NCBI GenBank assembly: GCA_030549775.1
Contig: CM060175.1
Location: forward strand, 28,439,762-28,503,761
Direction: 5' to 3'
Length of the DNA stretch: 64,000 nucleotides
From: Tamarix chinensis
Taxonomy: Eukaryota > Streptophyta > Magnoliopsida > Caryophyllales > Tamaricaceae
Below, piece after piece: positions 46,082 through 56,899 of this stretch (the first letter of the stretch is position 1; every line of letters starts with the position of its first letter). Position numbers and translations under genes: made by a program. Under the pieces are notes generated by a model. The model saw nothing but the letters and a program-made list of their open reading frames with translations. It was not told where the DNA came from and did not search any database.

Positions 46082-47014
46082 TTATAAGCTTTAAAATTTA
46101 AAGTGGGGTTTCGACCCTACTTATAACTAATGACATACCATTTATTTAATACTAATAATAAAGTTAATAACATATATAATAATATTGAAATAATAAAGAT
46201 AATGATAATATTATTATTAATGGTTATAAGAACAGTAGAAATAATAATACTAAAATAAATAAGTGCGAATGTTAATACAAAATTAGGGCCTAAGATTTTT
46301 CAGAATAAATAATAAAATGTTAATAATAATTATTCTAATAATAAAATAGAATTAAAATACAATAAGGCTTCAGCCTTCAACATAAATAATAATAAAACAA
46401 TAATACTACTAATAATAATCATAAAACATATTAAGAATATAAACATTAAGAATAATAATAATGGTATTTACATGTAAATAATTGAAATAAATTAAATCAA
46501 GGCTTATAATAATATGGAAAATGGTTAAGAGGGTCTAGGGTTCAACCTTAGGCTGGTGGGGATAGGCGGCACCAGCGGTGGTTCACGGTGGCGGCGGCAG
46601 TGGCCGGAAAAATAGAAGAAAAGAGGGAAAGATGGATGTTGGGAAAAAGATAGGCAGAATTGAGGTGAGATAAGAGGTGTTTATTGTTGCCCAGGAGGAG
46701 AGGGACAAAATGATTGTGGTGGTGCAGCCAAAGGTGGCAGCGCACGGCGGCGGACGGTGGTTTAAGGTTTCAGGGTAAAACAATTCCGGCGAAATGAGAA
46801 ACCAACTTTGCATGGTTATTGAGGCTCGTACAAGAAGAATCGAAGGTTGAAAATAGTTTGGTTAACTAGAGGGCATTGCAGGGAAGAACTTAGAATGCGG
46901 AGGTGGCGTTGAAGTTGGCTAACGGCGGTGGACGACGAGTTTGAGGTCGAGGTGGCAGCAGCTCTAGCTTAGGGTTGTCGGGGAAGAAAAAATTCCAAAA
47001 CTCCCATAACTAGG

Positions 47015-47024
47015 CTATTTATAG
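47015..47024 (-). promoter_or_regulatory. TATA box of the S1 LTR promoter
   Basis: CTATAAATAG on the minus strand, about 1.14 kb after the sense-strand LTR start at 48165 and followed by a C/T-rich leader. The same spot holds GCCAATAAATACC in S2 (about 52597-52612) and CTATAGATACC in L2. If used, U3 would be about 1.15 kb, and the arrays would all lie in transcribed R-U5. Confidence 0.65.
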
Positions 47025-47569
47025 ATGGTGGATGGGATAATAAGGTTTTGGGGGTCGGTAGGAAGTCATTAGATGCGAGAATTTGGGTGGCCAGTGGCAG
47101 AAAACGGTCGGGCATCGTTTGGTTGGATTCAAAGTTTCGCGGGGCTGTGGAGAGGGAACGGGCGAGATATAACGTCCAATAATTGTGCCAATTTATTTCT
47201 GGAGTTAAGAGGAAGACAATTAGCCAAGAAACAGCCAGTATTAATCATCATAGCCGGAGAAGCCATTGATGGGTTGGGAGCTTGCGTCACAGCGACAAAG
47301 GGGGAGGGAGGAAGAAGGAAGAAGAAAGGGAGGCAGGCCGGTTAGCCGAGAAAAGAAAAGAAAAGGGGAGAACCAGGTGGTTCGGGCGCAGGCGGCAGGC
47401 GTTTAAATGAGACGCTGCGTCCCAAGGAAAAGAGAGACGGAACGCTGTGCAGGGAGAGGCGGAAGAAGGGTAAGGAAATGCTTAAATGAAACGACGCGCT
47501 TTGGGCGTAACAAGGAACGAACATAGCGTCAAGGGCGGAGGTAGGACGACGGCGCGGGCTGGGCCGTGC

Positions 47570-47740
47570 TGAAGAAGAAGAAGAAGAAAAGAAAAAGGGG
47601 AACTGGGCCGCGGCAGGCCCAATCGGGGGAAAAAGGAGAGGAAAAAGGAAAAGAAGAAAAAGAAGGAAAAAGGAAAGGAAAAAGGAAAGGAAAAAGGAAG
47701 AAAGAAAAAGAAAAAGGGAAAAAGGAAAAGGAAAATAGTT
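47570..47740 (+). other. Purine-rich block of S1
   Basis: About 170 bp of nearly pure A and G on the plus strand (AAAAGGAAAAGG-type), so a pyrimidine tract upstream of the TATA in LTR sense. Equivalent blocks are at 53150-53250 and 61110-61200. Confidence 0.8.
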
Positions 47741-48165
47741 AGATTAGGGCCAATTAAATTAATCTGAAAATTTAGGATATTTAAAAATAATAATATTTAA
47801 ATAAAATAATATTTAAATCCCTTTTTAGGATAAATTAGGATTTTTAAAAGATTTTCCATATATTCCATTTTAATTAGCAAAACACCCTAATTTTATTCCA
47901 TTAAATTATTTATAAAAATAATATTAATTTGGAACTATTTTCTCCTTCTTATCTAAAATAAAATAATTTATTTAAATAAATTCCCAAATTAAAATCTTTA
48001 ATTAGTCAAAATGCCTAAATTCCTCCTAATTAAAATACTTATAAATTTAATCTTGATTTGCCCTAATTAATTTTCTTTTATTTTAATAAAAAAATTTAAT
48101 TACTTTTTATAATAAAACCTCATTTAAATATAATATTTAAAATTAGAAATTTTTGGGGCATTTCA

Positions 48166-48170
48166 AAAGG
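48166..48170. repeat. Right target duplication of S1
   Basis: AAAGG, matching 43373-43377. Confidence 0.85.
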
Positions 48171-49243
48171 ACGCTACCCATTGAATAGGTAGGGGCCCCA
48201 CGAATGGAACCCTTCAGTACTATGGTACTAAGCAACCCTTTAAAAGCACACTTAAAAGCAGGCCCACAATGTAACACATGATACAACACTATATTCATAT
48301 ATAAAAAGATGTGTATACATAACATTCACATACTTAACATTCAATCAAATATTAATAGGTCGAAATGTACAATCGGTACTTTCGAGCCTCAAGCCATGTT
48401 ATAGTGCAAAATCAATACTTTCATTCTTAAGCCCTTAGTTAATCATTATTCAATCATCTCTCATATTTTATATCCATGTGAGTGCGGGAACCCCACTATT
48501 ATAGCCGGCGGATCGGTCACTTATAGGACAGAATGCACCTAACCAATATTATATACTGATGGATCGGTCTCCAAGGTAAAACACTCTTGGCCACTATTAT
48601 GCCGGTGGATTGGTCTGGCCACGACTCTCATGGTGTTCCACTGTAATTACTTTGTGTCTTCCCCATATATTATCTTTATTATGTTAGGTTTATTGAGTTT
48701 GGGATCCCCCACTATTTTAGCCGGTGGATCGCTCACTTATAGGGTAGAGCACACCTAACCACTATTATACGCCTGTGGATCGGTCTCCATGGCACCCCGG
48801 CACCTGGCCACTATTATGCCTATGGATCGGTCTAGGCTCGGCTCAATAATCTTCCACTTTAAGTGATTAATGTCCTATTCGTATCTTATTCAAAAGTATT
48901 TTACCCTTGACATGCATACCACCGACCTCTACTTCTATCTTCCTAAGAGGGCCTGTCCCATATCTTGAGACCTTTGCACCACATATCAGACCCTAACTTC
49001 CATTCCCCCTTACATCTACTCATAATGAAACCCAACTCCTAAGGGTGTGAGTCAAGGACCATCACCTTACGACATTCAAATTCTCTCACTACCGCTCTCT
49101 TAGGTTTTCCCTAGAAACCCTAATCGGACCTATGTGGCCTAACCTTTCTATTATCGTCCAACACCTCATCTCATTTAGTTTCAACCCAAATCCCATCACT
49201 CTACTCACCAATCATACATGTGACAATAAAACCCTAGTTGGCC

Positions 49244-49248
49244 GCTCA
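49244..49248. repeat. Left target duplication of S2
   Basis: GCTCA, matching 53691-53695. Confidence 0.85.
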
Positions 49249-49959
49249 TGTAACACCCCAAAATTCACTACTTTTTTTTTGAAACACGAAAGTAAATTAA
49301 ACAGAAATAATTAAATCAAAACCCGTGAATTCTAAGGATGTTACCACAACACTTAATACTAGACTGGCTCTCTTAGACTGTTCCAATACCAAGTGCTAAG
49401 GATAAAGAAAATATTAACGATAAATTATAAGTCAAGACATGCAAACTAAACTCGGTTGTAAAACAAAATTAGATTATGCATAAAGAATTATAATTCATTT
49501 CCGAAAGAGAAATAAGCTTACAACCGATAAAATATTCATTTGAAATACTCAATACAAGGTAATAAATCAAAATGGATAAATCTGATACAAAAGAACTAAT
49601 AAAGACTAAATATGGCCACAACTCTAAACCTTGAGCCAAAACAAGCTCAACACATAGATCCAACTGATGTCTCGCCCACCTGCACAAAGTCAGAAGGGCA
49701 TACTACTCTTAGGAATGAGCAGCACCCATGAAAAGGGTGATTAGTACACTACGTATTGAGTAAGGTAACCGAGCACTGAGGCCTACACATAAGTGCATAA
49801 ATCATGCAGAAGAATAGAAGAACAAAATCACAAATGCATATGATCAACCAGGTAAAAGTACAAAGGCCTATGAATAATCTGGATTAATTACTTAATTAAT
49901 CACTGATCAGAAGTTGATTCACACCATACTTATTATCAAATCCACGCAAAAAAGGCAAC

Positions 49960-50340
49960 CCCACTATTATAGCCGGTGGACCGGTAAACACACAGGGCAT
50001 ATAGATCCTGACCACTATTATAGCCGGTAGATCAGTCTCCAAGATACCGTAGTACCTGGCCACTATTATTCACAAGTGGACTGGTCTGGCCCCTACTCGT
50101 ATGGTGTTCCACTGTAAGTAATTAGTGTCTTTCCCATGTATTGACACAAATATGTTTAGTTTTGTTGAGCACAAGATCCCCCACTATTATAGCTGGTGGA
50201 CCGGAAATGCACAGGTACAAAGCCTGATCACTATTATAGCCAATGGATCGAAAACACATAGGACATCATGCCTTAACCATTATTATTCACCAGTGGACCG
50301 GTCTGGGCTCGGCTCAACAATCTTCCACTCTAAATGATTA
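49960..50340 (-). repeat. S2 hairpin/dyad tandem array
   Basis: About six units. Stems CAGG/CCTG occur at about 49992-50010 and at 50212-50226 (loop TACAAAG). The stem words differ from those of L1 and S1 but keep complementarity. Both block closers ('attagtgtctt', 'attaatgtttt') are present. Confidence 0.8.
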
Positions 50341-51069
50341 ATGTTTTATGTATATTATTCAGAAAATTTTAACCCTGGACATGCATGAATCACTCCTTTA
50401 ACACATATCCTCCAAATCCACTCCACATCTCACTCTAGGGTTTTATCCCGAAACCCTAATTTACACCTAGTGGCCCATCTTACTCCACCTCACACAACCC
50501 AAATCATTTTAACACCCCACATACCTCAACTCATAAATACCATCCTCATATTTACACTTTAATCACGAAGTACATATGATACAACAAAAACCCTAAGCAG
50601 CCACACCAAACCCTAATCAACCATAACAACCCATAGTTAACCACTCCAAACCCTATTTAAGCATAACAACCATAATTAGCCATTCCAAACCTTAGTTAAT
50701 CACAACAACCCATAGTTAATCACTCCAAACCCTAATTTAGTCTCCTCCATACCCATATAATGTCATACATACTATTTTTCACCCAAAACTTCCAAACGCC
50801 CAAATAACTCTTCTATTACCTCCCTTACATCCCAAGTCAATGTTCCATACATAAATTTCACTCCCATGCAAACTTTACACATCCCATAAAACCTCTCAAA
50901 CTTTTCATACAAACCCTAAATCCCATGTAATCATTAACTCCCATGCAATCATTAACTCCCATGTAAAACCCTAACTCCTCCATGCAAACCCTAATACCAC
51001 CATACAACCATTAATACCACCATGCAAACCCTAAATTCAACACAAAACCAAAGATTCATCCATACCACA

Positions 51070-51310
51070 CCCTAAAATAGATCCTCTCATACAAAACCAT
51101 CCATTACACTTTTCCATACAAAACCATAATTTATATTCTCCCACACAAAACCATAAATTAGATTCTCCCAAATAGAACCATAAATTATATTCTCTCACAC
51201 AAAACCATAAATTAGATTCTCCCATACAAAACCATAAAGTAGACTCCCCCATATAAGACCATAAATTATATTCTCCCATGCAAAACCATAAAATCAAAAA
51301 TCAGATTCTT
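51070..51310 (-). repeat. 27-bp tandem array of S2
   Basis: About nine units of 'CCATAAATTAGATTCTCCCA' plus 'TACAAAA'. The duplicate at 58690-58910 has two units (54 bp) fewer. The frame-preserving unit gives an 86-residue minus-strand frame of nine-residue repeats. Confidence 0.88.
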
Positions 51311-51733
51311 CCACACGAAACCCTAAAATTCTCCATTTTATTTTGCCACTCATGAATCATTAAAATAATTAGGTCAACTCACCTCCATTGGTTAACCTCT
51401 TTCCCCATCCTCCTTTTTCATCCTTTCTCCGACACAAACCATTTCAACACCCTCACATGCATGCTTTACAGGGTCACAACACATATCATCATATATAAAT
51501 AATACACATGCCATATAACAATACTAGAACATGCTTGAACTCCACGTCATACCATATACAAAATAATTACAATAATGAATATATGATACATAGCATGGGA
51601 AGCACATAATGCATATAAGCACACAAAAGGCCTTAGCACCCCTTACCTAGTATTGTTAAACACTATGGTCCCATTACCAAAAAAATACCAATAATATTAT
51701 TTAAACAAATAACCAAATTTAGTAGTAGTAGTA

Positions 51734-51769
<36 letters not shown>

Positions 51770-53690
51770 GAAACGCTAATGGTAAAATAGTTGTAATATT
51801 AATAATGAAATAATAATAGTAGGAATTCAAAATAGTAAAAATAAAAATAATTATAATTATAATAATAATAACATATTAATATTAATATGAGTAATAATAG
51901 AAATAATAAGAAGAATAATAATAAAATTGAATTAAAAATATAATAGGGCTTCAACCCTAAAGAAAAATAATAATGAAAACATTAATACTAATAATAATAA
52001 TAATACATATTAAAAATATAAATAATAATAATAACAGTATTTATATTCAAATAAATAAAATAAAATAAATTAAGGCTTATAAAAATAGGGAAAAGGGTTG
52101 AGAAGGTCTAGGGTTCAACCTTAGGCTGGTGGGAATAGGCGGCACTGGTGGTGGTGCACGGCGGCGACAACGGTGGCTGGAAAAAGAGAATAAAAAGGGA
52201 AGAGTTGCATGTTGGGAAAAGGGGAAATAGTAAGAGGGTGGAAGCAAGGGTGGTTAGGGTTGCCCAGAAAGAGAGGAACAAAATGGAGGTGGTGGCACAG
52301 CCAAAGGCGGCGGCGGTGGTGGTCGAATGGGAGAGAAAAAGAAATAGAGAGGAGGAGATGGAGAAGGAGGAAAAGAAATGTAGGGAATGTAGCAGAGGTT
52401 ATACAGAAGGGAATGGGAGGATAAAGAAGCGATAGAAGCGGCGGAAGAGGTGGCTAATGGTGGTGCACAGGAAGAGTTTGGTGGCCAGAACGGGCAGCAG
52501 TGTTGGCCGGAGGCAGCGGACGAGGCGTCTGAAGTGGCAGCAGTGGCAAGGTCGGGCATTTTTGGGTAAAAAAACAAAACTCAATATAGGGCTATTATGG
52601 GGGTATTTATTGGCTTTAAATGAAAAGTTAGGGTATGTGGAACGACGTGGGATTAGGCAAGTAGGGTTAGGTTTCCTCGGCGGCGATGGTTGCCGGTGAA
52701 ATTTAAGAGTGACGTGGCAAGGGTTGGCTGGCTGGGAGAAGGAATCGCACGAGAAGGAAGGGAGGTGCATGGGTCTATGTGATCGCTGAATCAAGGGGAA
52801 GATAAAAGAAGAAAAGTGGTCAGTAATTAGTGCGTAACCGGCGGCGGAAATCTCGGCTATAGCAGCTACGGTGGAGTTACAATCGACGAGGCTGGGAGAA
52901 GAAAAGAAGAAGAAGAAGGAGGTAAGGGATCAGATGGTTTAGGGAAGAAAGAAAAGAAAAAGAAAGGCGGCGAACTAGGCCGGGCGCAATGGATAAAAAT
53001 TTCTAATCAAAACGCAGAGGTTTGGACAATAGAAGAATGGCGCGTAGTGTAGAGAGGGACAAAGAAGGGCGACGGCTGCGTGGGCTAAGCCGTGTGCAAG
53101 AAATAAAGCAAAGGTGGGGAGAAAATTGGGCTGCGGGCTGGCCCAGATGGGAAAAATAAGGATAGGAAAAAAGAAAAAGAAGAAAGGAAAGAAAAAGAAA
53201 GAAAAAAGAAAGGAAAAAGGAAGAAAGAAAAGGAAAAAGGGAAAAAAATAAAAAATAATAATTAGGTTGGGTATTTATATTAATTAAAATATTTGGAAGA
53301 TTTAAAAATAATAATACTTAAATAAAATAATATTTAAATCCCTTTTTAGGCTAAAATAGGATTTTTAAAAGATTTTTCATAAATTCTATTTTAATTAGCA
53401 AATCACTCTAAATTTCTTTAATTAAATTATTTATAAAATTAATATTAATTTGAAACTATTTTATCCTTCTTATTTTAAATAAAATAATGTATTTAATTAA
53501 TTTTCAAAATAAAATCCTTAATTAGCTAAAATATTAAAATTTCTCCGAATTGAAATACTTGTAAATTTCTTCTTAATTTGCCCTAACTAATTCCCTTTTC
53601 ATTTTAATAAAAATAACTTATTTAACTAATTTTAATAATAAAATTTTATTTAATAATGAATAATAAAATTATAATTTTTGGGGCATTTCA

Positions 53691-53790
53691 GCTCAAACCC
53701 TAACACCTTTCTTACATAAGGATTGTCCCATGCAAACCCTAGAAACCTCCCATGCAAGAGTTGCATCACTCCTATGTTTTGATCGTAATC
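53691..53790 (-). mobile_element. 5' LTR of element O1, part 3 (first copy)
   Basis: Begins with the GCTCA target duplication and continues the AAACCCTAA zone of the O1 LTR ('ccatgcaaaccctagaaacc'). It is cut at 53790 by a deletion that also removed the left end of the family C LTR; the second copy (61650-61845) shows the fuller version. Confidence 0.82.
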
Positions 53791-56001
53791 GCCTACTCTC
53801 TCAAACCAAGCCTTCCACCCAAATATAATATTCGATCTCAAACCTGCACAAGAGGTCTGCTCCCCACCATCAGTGGATCATCGTAGGACCCATTCGACCA
53901 AGTTGGTATCAGTACGGGTCCGATATTGAGTAAATCCCACTACCCTATCTTATGTGAGAGACGTAAACTATAACATCAAGTGCATATTGAATCATGGTGC
54001 ATTACATTGATACAATATTATGCATTCTCAATACCCACATCATAAGTCCTGCCATACACATATAACAACATGCGAAACATATGTAACATCATATTTAGAC
54101 ATGTAAGTGTGGTATTACAGAAATATAAAGTAGCTCATGCGCCTCAGGTAGGACTAATCCAGATTATTGACAACTCATTATATGGCCATAATTACATAAG
54201 CAACATGTAGTAATATAGATAATGAAGGCCAGCTATGGCCCGGGTAGACTCATTCTTTAGATCTTTGGTAAATATAGTTGATTCACATCATAGTCTTTAT
54301 CAATTCATATGAGTGCGGGAACCCCACTATTATAGCCGGTGGAACGGTCACGAGGGCCATGCCCTGCCACTATTATAGACGGTGGACCGGTCATGAGGGT
54401 AATATATCCTACCATTATTATTTGCCGTTGGACAGGTCTGGGTCTGCCTCAACATCTTCTTCTTTAAGTGATTAGTGTCTTAACGTGTCTTATTCGAAAG
54501 AATTTTACCCTTAACATGCATGTCCTAAAAGGCCACACAACATCCATCATAACTTGCAGCATACTCATATTAACACATACCAGACAAGAGCACGAGAACA
54601 TACCTCGGTTCCAAGCTGAGCTACACAATAAAAACAGATAACATATAGGACACAACATATAAATCATACAAGGCATCCAAGGCAAGTAAAACACATAACA
54701 CATAGCTGTCCTTAGTTACGTCCTTACGAAACACCCATAAGTGGAGGTAAGTAGAGACTTACCTAAATCCAAAGCTAGCTAAGCAAGATAAGAGGGAGAG
54801 AGAGATCACTAGATCGAGGATCCACAATAAAGCTTTCCTAGATCGCCGATAGAAATCGAAACTCGGTTAGAACCTATCTTATCAATTAATAATTCATATA
54901 TTATAATTAAATAAACATAAATGAACACAAAAGATCTTTTTTGGAAAACGTGTCCAAAACTTAGGACTTAAAAGCATAGCTCTATTAAGATTTAAGATTA
55001 AATATAAATCAAAATGGATTAATACAAATACCACTTGGGACATTTCAAATATATTTGGAAAGTTCGAGAAAGCATAATCGATCATAAGTTAATTTATCGA
55101 AAATAACTTATTCATTAGGTTTTATAACTAAATAGGTAAACCAACCATTTACATAGAACCGAATCCAAACCGATTAGATTAAAACATAATTCAAATGATT
55201 TAAAACCCAAAGGCAGAAATCGATTAGATAAAATACGCATAGCAAAAATCAATTTTATAAAACCATCCCCGAAGATTAGGGTTTTTAATGCCTAAACTAC
55301 GAATCAACCAAATCACTTTGATTACCTCAAATTGATAGTTTTAAACACAATTAAACTTATTTTAGATGGACCTATATAATTAATTTCAACAAAACAATCT
55401 TCCTAGTAGCCAATTTAAGACTATTCATTTTCAAAATTAGCGTTTTAAAACCCACAACGCAAACTCAGGGAATTCAAATTAATTAATTCAAACTAAAGGT
55501 ATTAGAAGGCAATTAGGATCATTTCAACTATTTCTACAAATTTAATTTTAGAAAAACAATTATACAGATGATCAATTTCATAATCTCACTTGAAATCTAG
55601 TGTTTTAGGCCTGTAAATACAATTCGGTAAAACTCTCTAAATTTAATCAAATTGAATGTTTAGAAATGCAATTAAATACATTTTATAACATATCAAATAA
55701 TCAATTGATCAAAACCAATAAAAGAAATACCCAATTTAGCACAATTAGGGTTTTTGGGCTTGGAACGCAAATCCGATCAATTCTTGCTAAAATATATAAA
55801 TGGGCAGTTCAAAAATATAATTAAATATATTCTAATATAGATTATAGTCAATTGAAAAAAAAACCTGATCACACAATCCAATTTAGTTCCGCAAGAGTTT
55901 TGATGTAAAAATTTAATTCCGATTAATTACGCATAATTTTCGCAAATCAACACTTCCGATATGAAATTAAGTACGTTTCAAACGATATTGTAAAATCAAT
56001 T
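53791..56001 (-). mobile_element. Family C LTR, first copy, both ends missing
   Basis: A divergent LTR: the start seen at 61846 is deleted here and the right side stops at the duplication junction. It contains an acceptor-like AACCTGCACAAG (53841), a compact hairpin array (54310-54480) and a donor-like site ACTTACCT (54757; TTTAG/GTAAGT on the minus strand), then AT-rich sequence with 'cgatcaattcttgc'-type words. Apart from these modules it shares little sequence with S1 or S2. No gene is seen in 54800-56001. Confidence 0.75.
54310..54480 (-). repeat. Family C hairpin/dyad array (first copy)
   Basis: Three units with 'CCACTATTATAGCCGGTGGA'-type cores. Stem AGGGC/GCCCT with loop CAT (54353-54365) and a weaker AGG/CCT stem (about 54397-54410). 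The closer 'ctttaagtgattagtgtctt' ends the block as in the other families. Confidence 0.85.
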
Positions 56002-56899
56002 ATTAATAGGTTGAAATGTGCAATCGGTACTTTCGACCCTTAAGCCATGTTATAGTGCAAAATCAATACTTTCATTCTTAAGCCCTTAGTTAATCATTAT
56101 TCAATCATCTCTCATATTTTATATCCATGTGAGTGTGGGAACCCCACTATTATAGCCGGCGGATCGGTCACTTATAGGACAGAATGCACCTAACCAATAT
56201 TATATACTGATGGATCGGTCTCCAAGGTAAAACACTCTTGGCCACTATTATGCCGGTGGATTGGTCTGGCCACGACTCTCATGGTGTTCCATTGTAATTA
56301 CTTTGTGTCTTCCCCATATCTTATCTTTATTATGTTAGGTTTATTGAGTTTGGGATCCCCCACTATTTTAGCCGGTGGATCGCTCACTTATAGGGTAGAG
56401 CACACCTAACCACTATTATACGCCTGTGGATCGGTCTCCATGGCACCCCGGCACCTGGCCACTATTATGCCTATGGATCGGTCTAGGCTCGGCTCAATAA
56501 TCTTCCACTTTAAGTGATTAATGTCCTATTCGTATCTTATTCAAAAGTATTTTACCCTTGACATGCATACCACCGACCTCTACTTCTATCTTCCTAAGAG
56601 GGCCTGTCCCATATCTTGAGACCTTTGCACCACATATCAGACCCTAACTTCCATTCCCCCTTACATCTACTCATAATGAAACCCAACTCCTAAGGGTGTG
56701 AGTCAAGGACCATCACCTTACGACATTCAAATTCTCTCACTACCGCTCTCTTAGGTTTTCCCTAGAAACCCTAATCGGACCTATGTGGCCTAACCTTTCT
56801 ATTATCGTCCAACACCTCATCTCATTTAGTTTCAACCCAAATCCCATCACTCTACTCACCAATCATACATGTGACAATAAAACCCTAGTTGGCCGCTCA
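56002..56899 (-). mobile_element. O1 LTR, part 2 in the second copy
   Basis: Duplicate of 48351-49248: hairpin array (56140-56510), AAACCCTA zone and GCTCA (56895-56899) before S2'. Confidence 0.88.

Larger units (their letters stand above)
43378..48165 (-). mobile_element. Solo LTR S1, 4788 bp
   Basis: It starts TGTAACACCCC and ends GGGGCATTTCA in plus orientation, flanked by the 5-bp duplication AAAGG, and sits cleanly inside the O1 LTR. It has no primer-binding site, gag or pol, so it is a complete single LTR, the usual product of recombination between the two LTRs of an element. Layout left to right: head, acceptor-like site (43775), hairpin array (44060-44480), AAACCCTA runs (44630-45150), 27-bp-type array (45180-45480), donor-like site (45801), AAT tract (45860-46470), G-rich leader (46540-46980), TATA (47015), purine-rich block (47570-47740), AT-rich sense-strand start (47755-48165). 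Nearly 4.8 kb is exceptional for an LTR. Confidence 0.93.
48166..49248 (-). mobile_element. 5' LTR of element O1, part 2
   Basis: Continues part 1 after the S1 insertion: AAAGG then 'acgctacccattgaatagg', matching 40921-40940. A hairpin array (48490-48860) and the start of the AAACCCTA zone (49100-49235) follow. It ends at GCTCA (49244-49248), where S2 is inserted, and resumes at 53691. From 48351 on it lies within the tandemly duplicated segment. Confidence 0.88.
49249..53690 (-). mobile_element. Solo LTR S2, 4442 bp (first copy)
   Basis: TGTAACACCCC to GGGGCATTTCA, flanked by GCTCA on both sides, inside the O1 LTR. Contents as in S1: acceptor-like CCTGCACAAAG (49679), hairpin array (49960-50340), AAACCCTA runs (50590-51060), 27-bp array (51070-51310), donor-like CCTTACCTA (51641), AAT tract (51720-52060), G-rich leader (52100-52560), TATA-like site (about 52597), purine block (53150-53250) and AT-rich start. 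Compared with its duplicate at 56900 it has lost about 260 bp just after the donor-like site and about 114 bp in the leader. Confidence 0.93.
48351..56001. repeat. Tandem segmental duplication, first copy (about 7.65 kb)
   Basis: Everything from 'attaataggt' at 48351 to 56001 reappears in the same order from 56002: part of the O1 LTR, S2 with its TSDs, more O1 LTR and part of family C. By eye the copies differ by scattered single bases and a few indels. This copy lacks about 260 bp (near 51650), about 114 bp (near 52460) and 513 bp (at 53790/53791) present in the second, but has about 54 bp more in its 27-bp array. Confidence 0.95.

Noticed and set aside
46548..46813. 65-residue frames in the G-rich leader of S1 and S2' with similar wording
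   Set aside because: They begin at GTG rather than ATG, and the frame is not kept in L1 or L2. Similarity reflects DNA homology.
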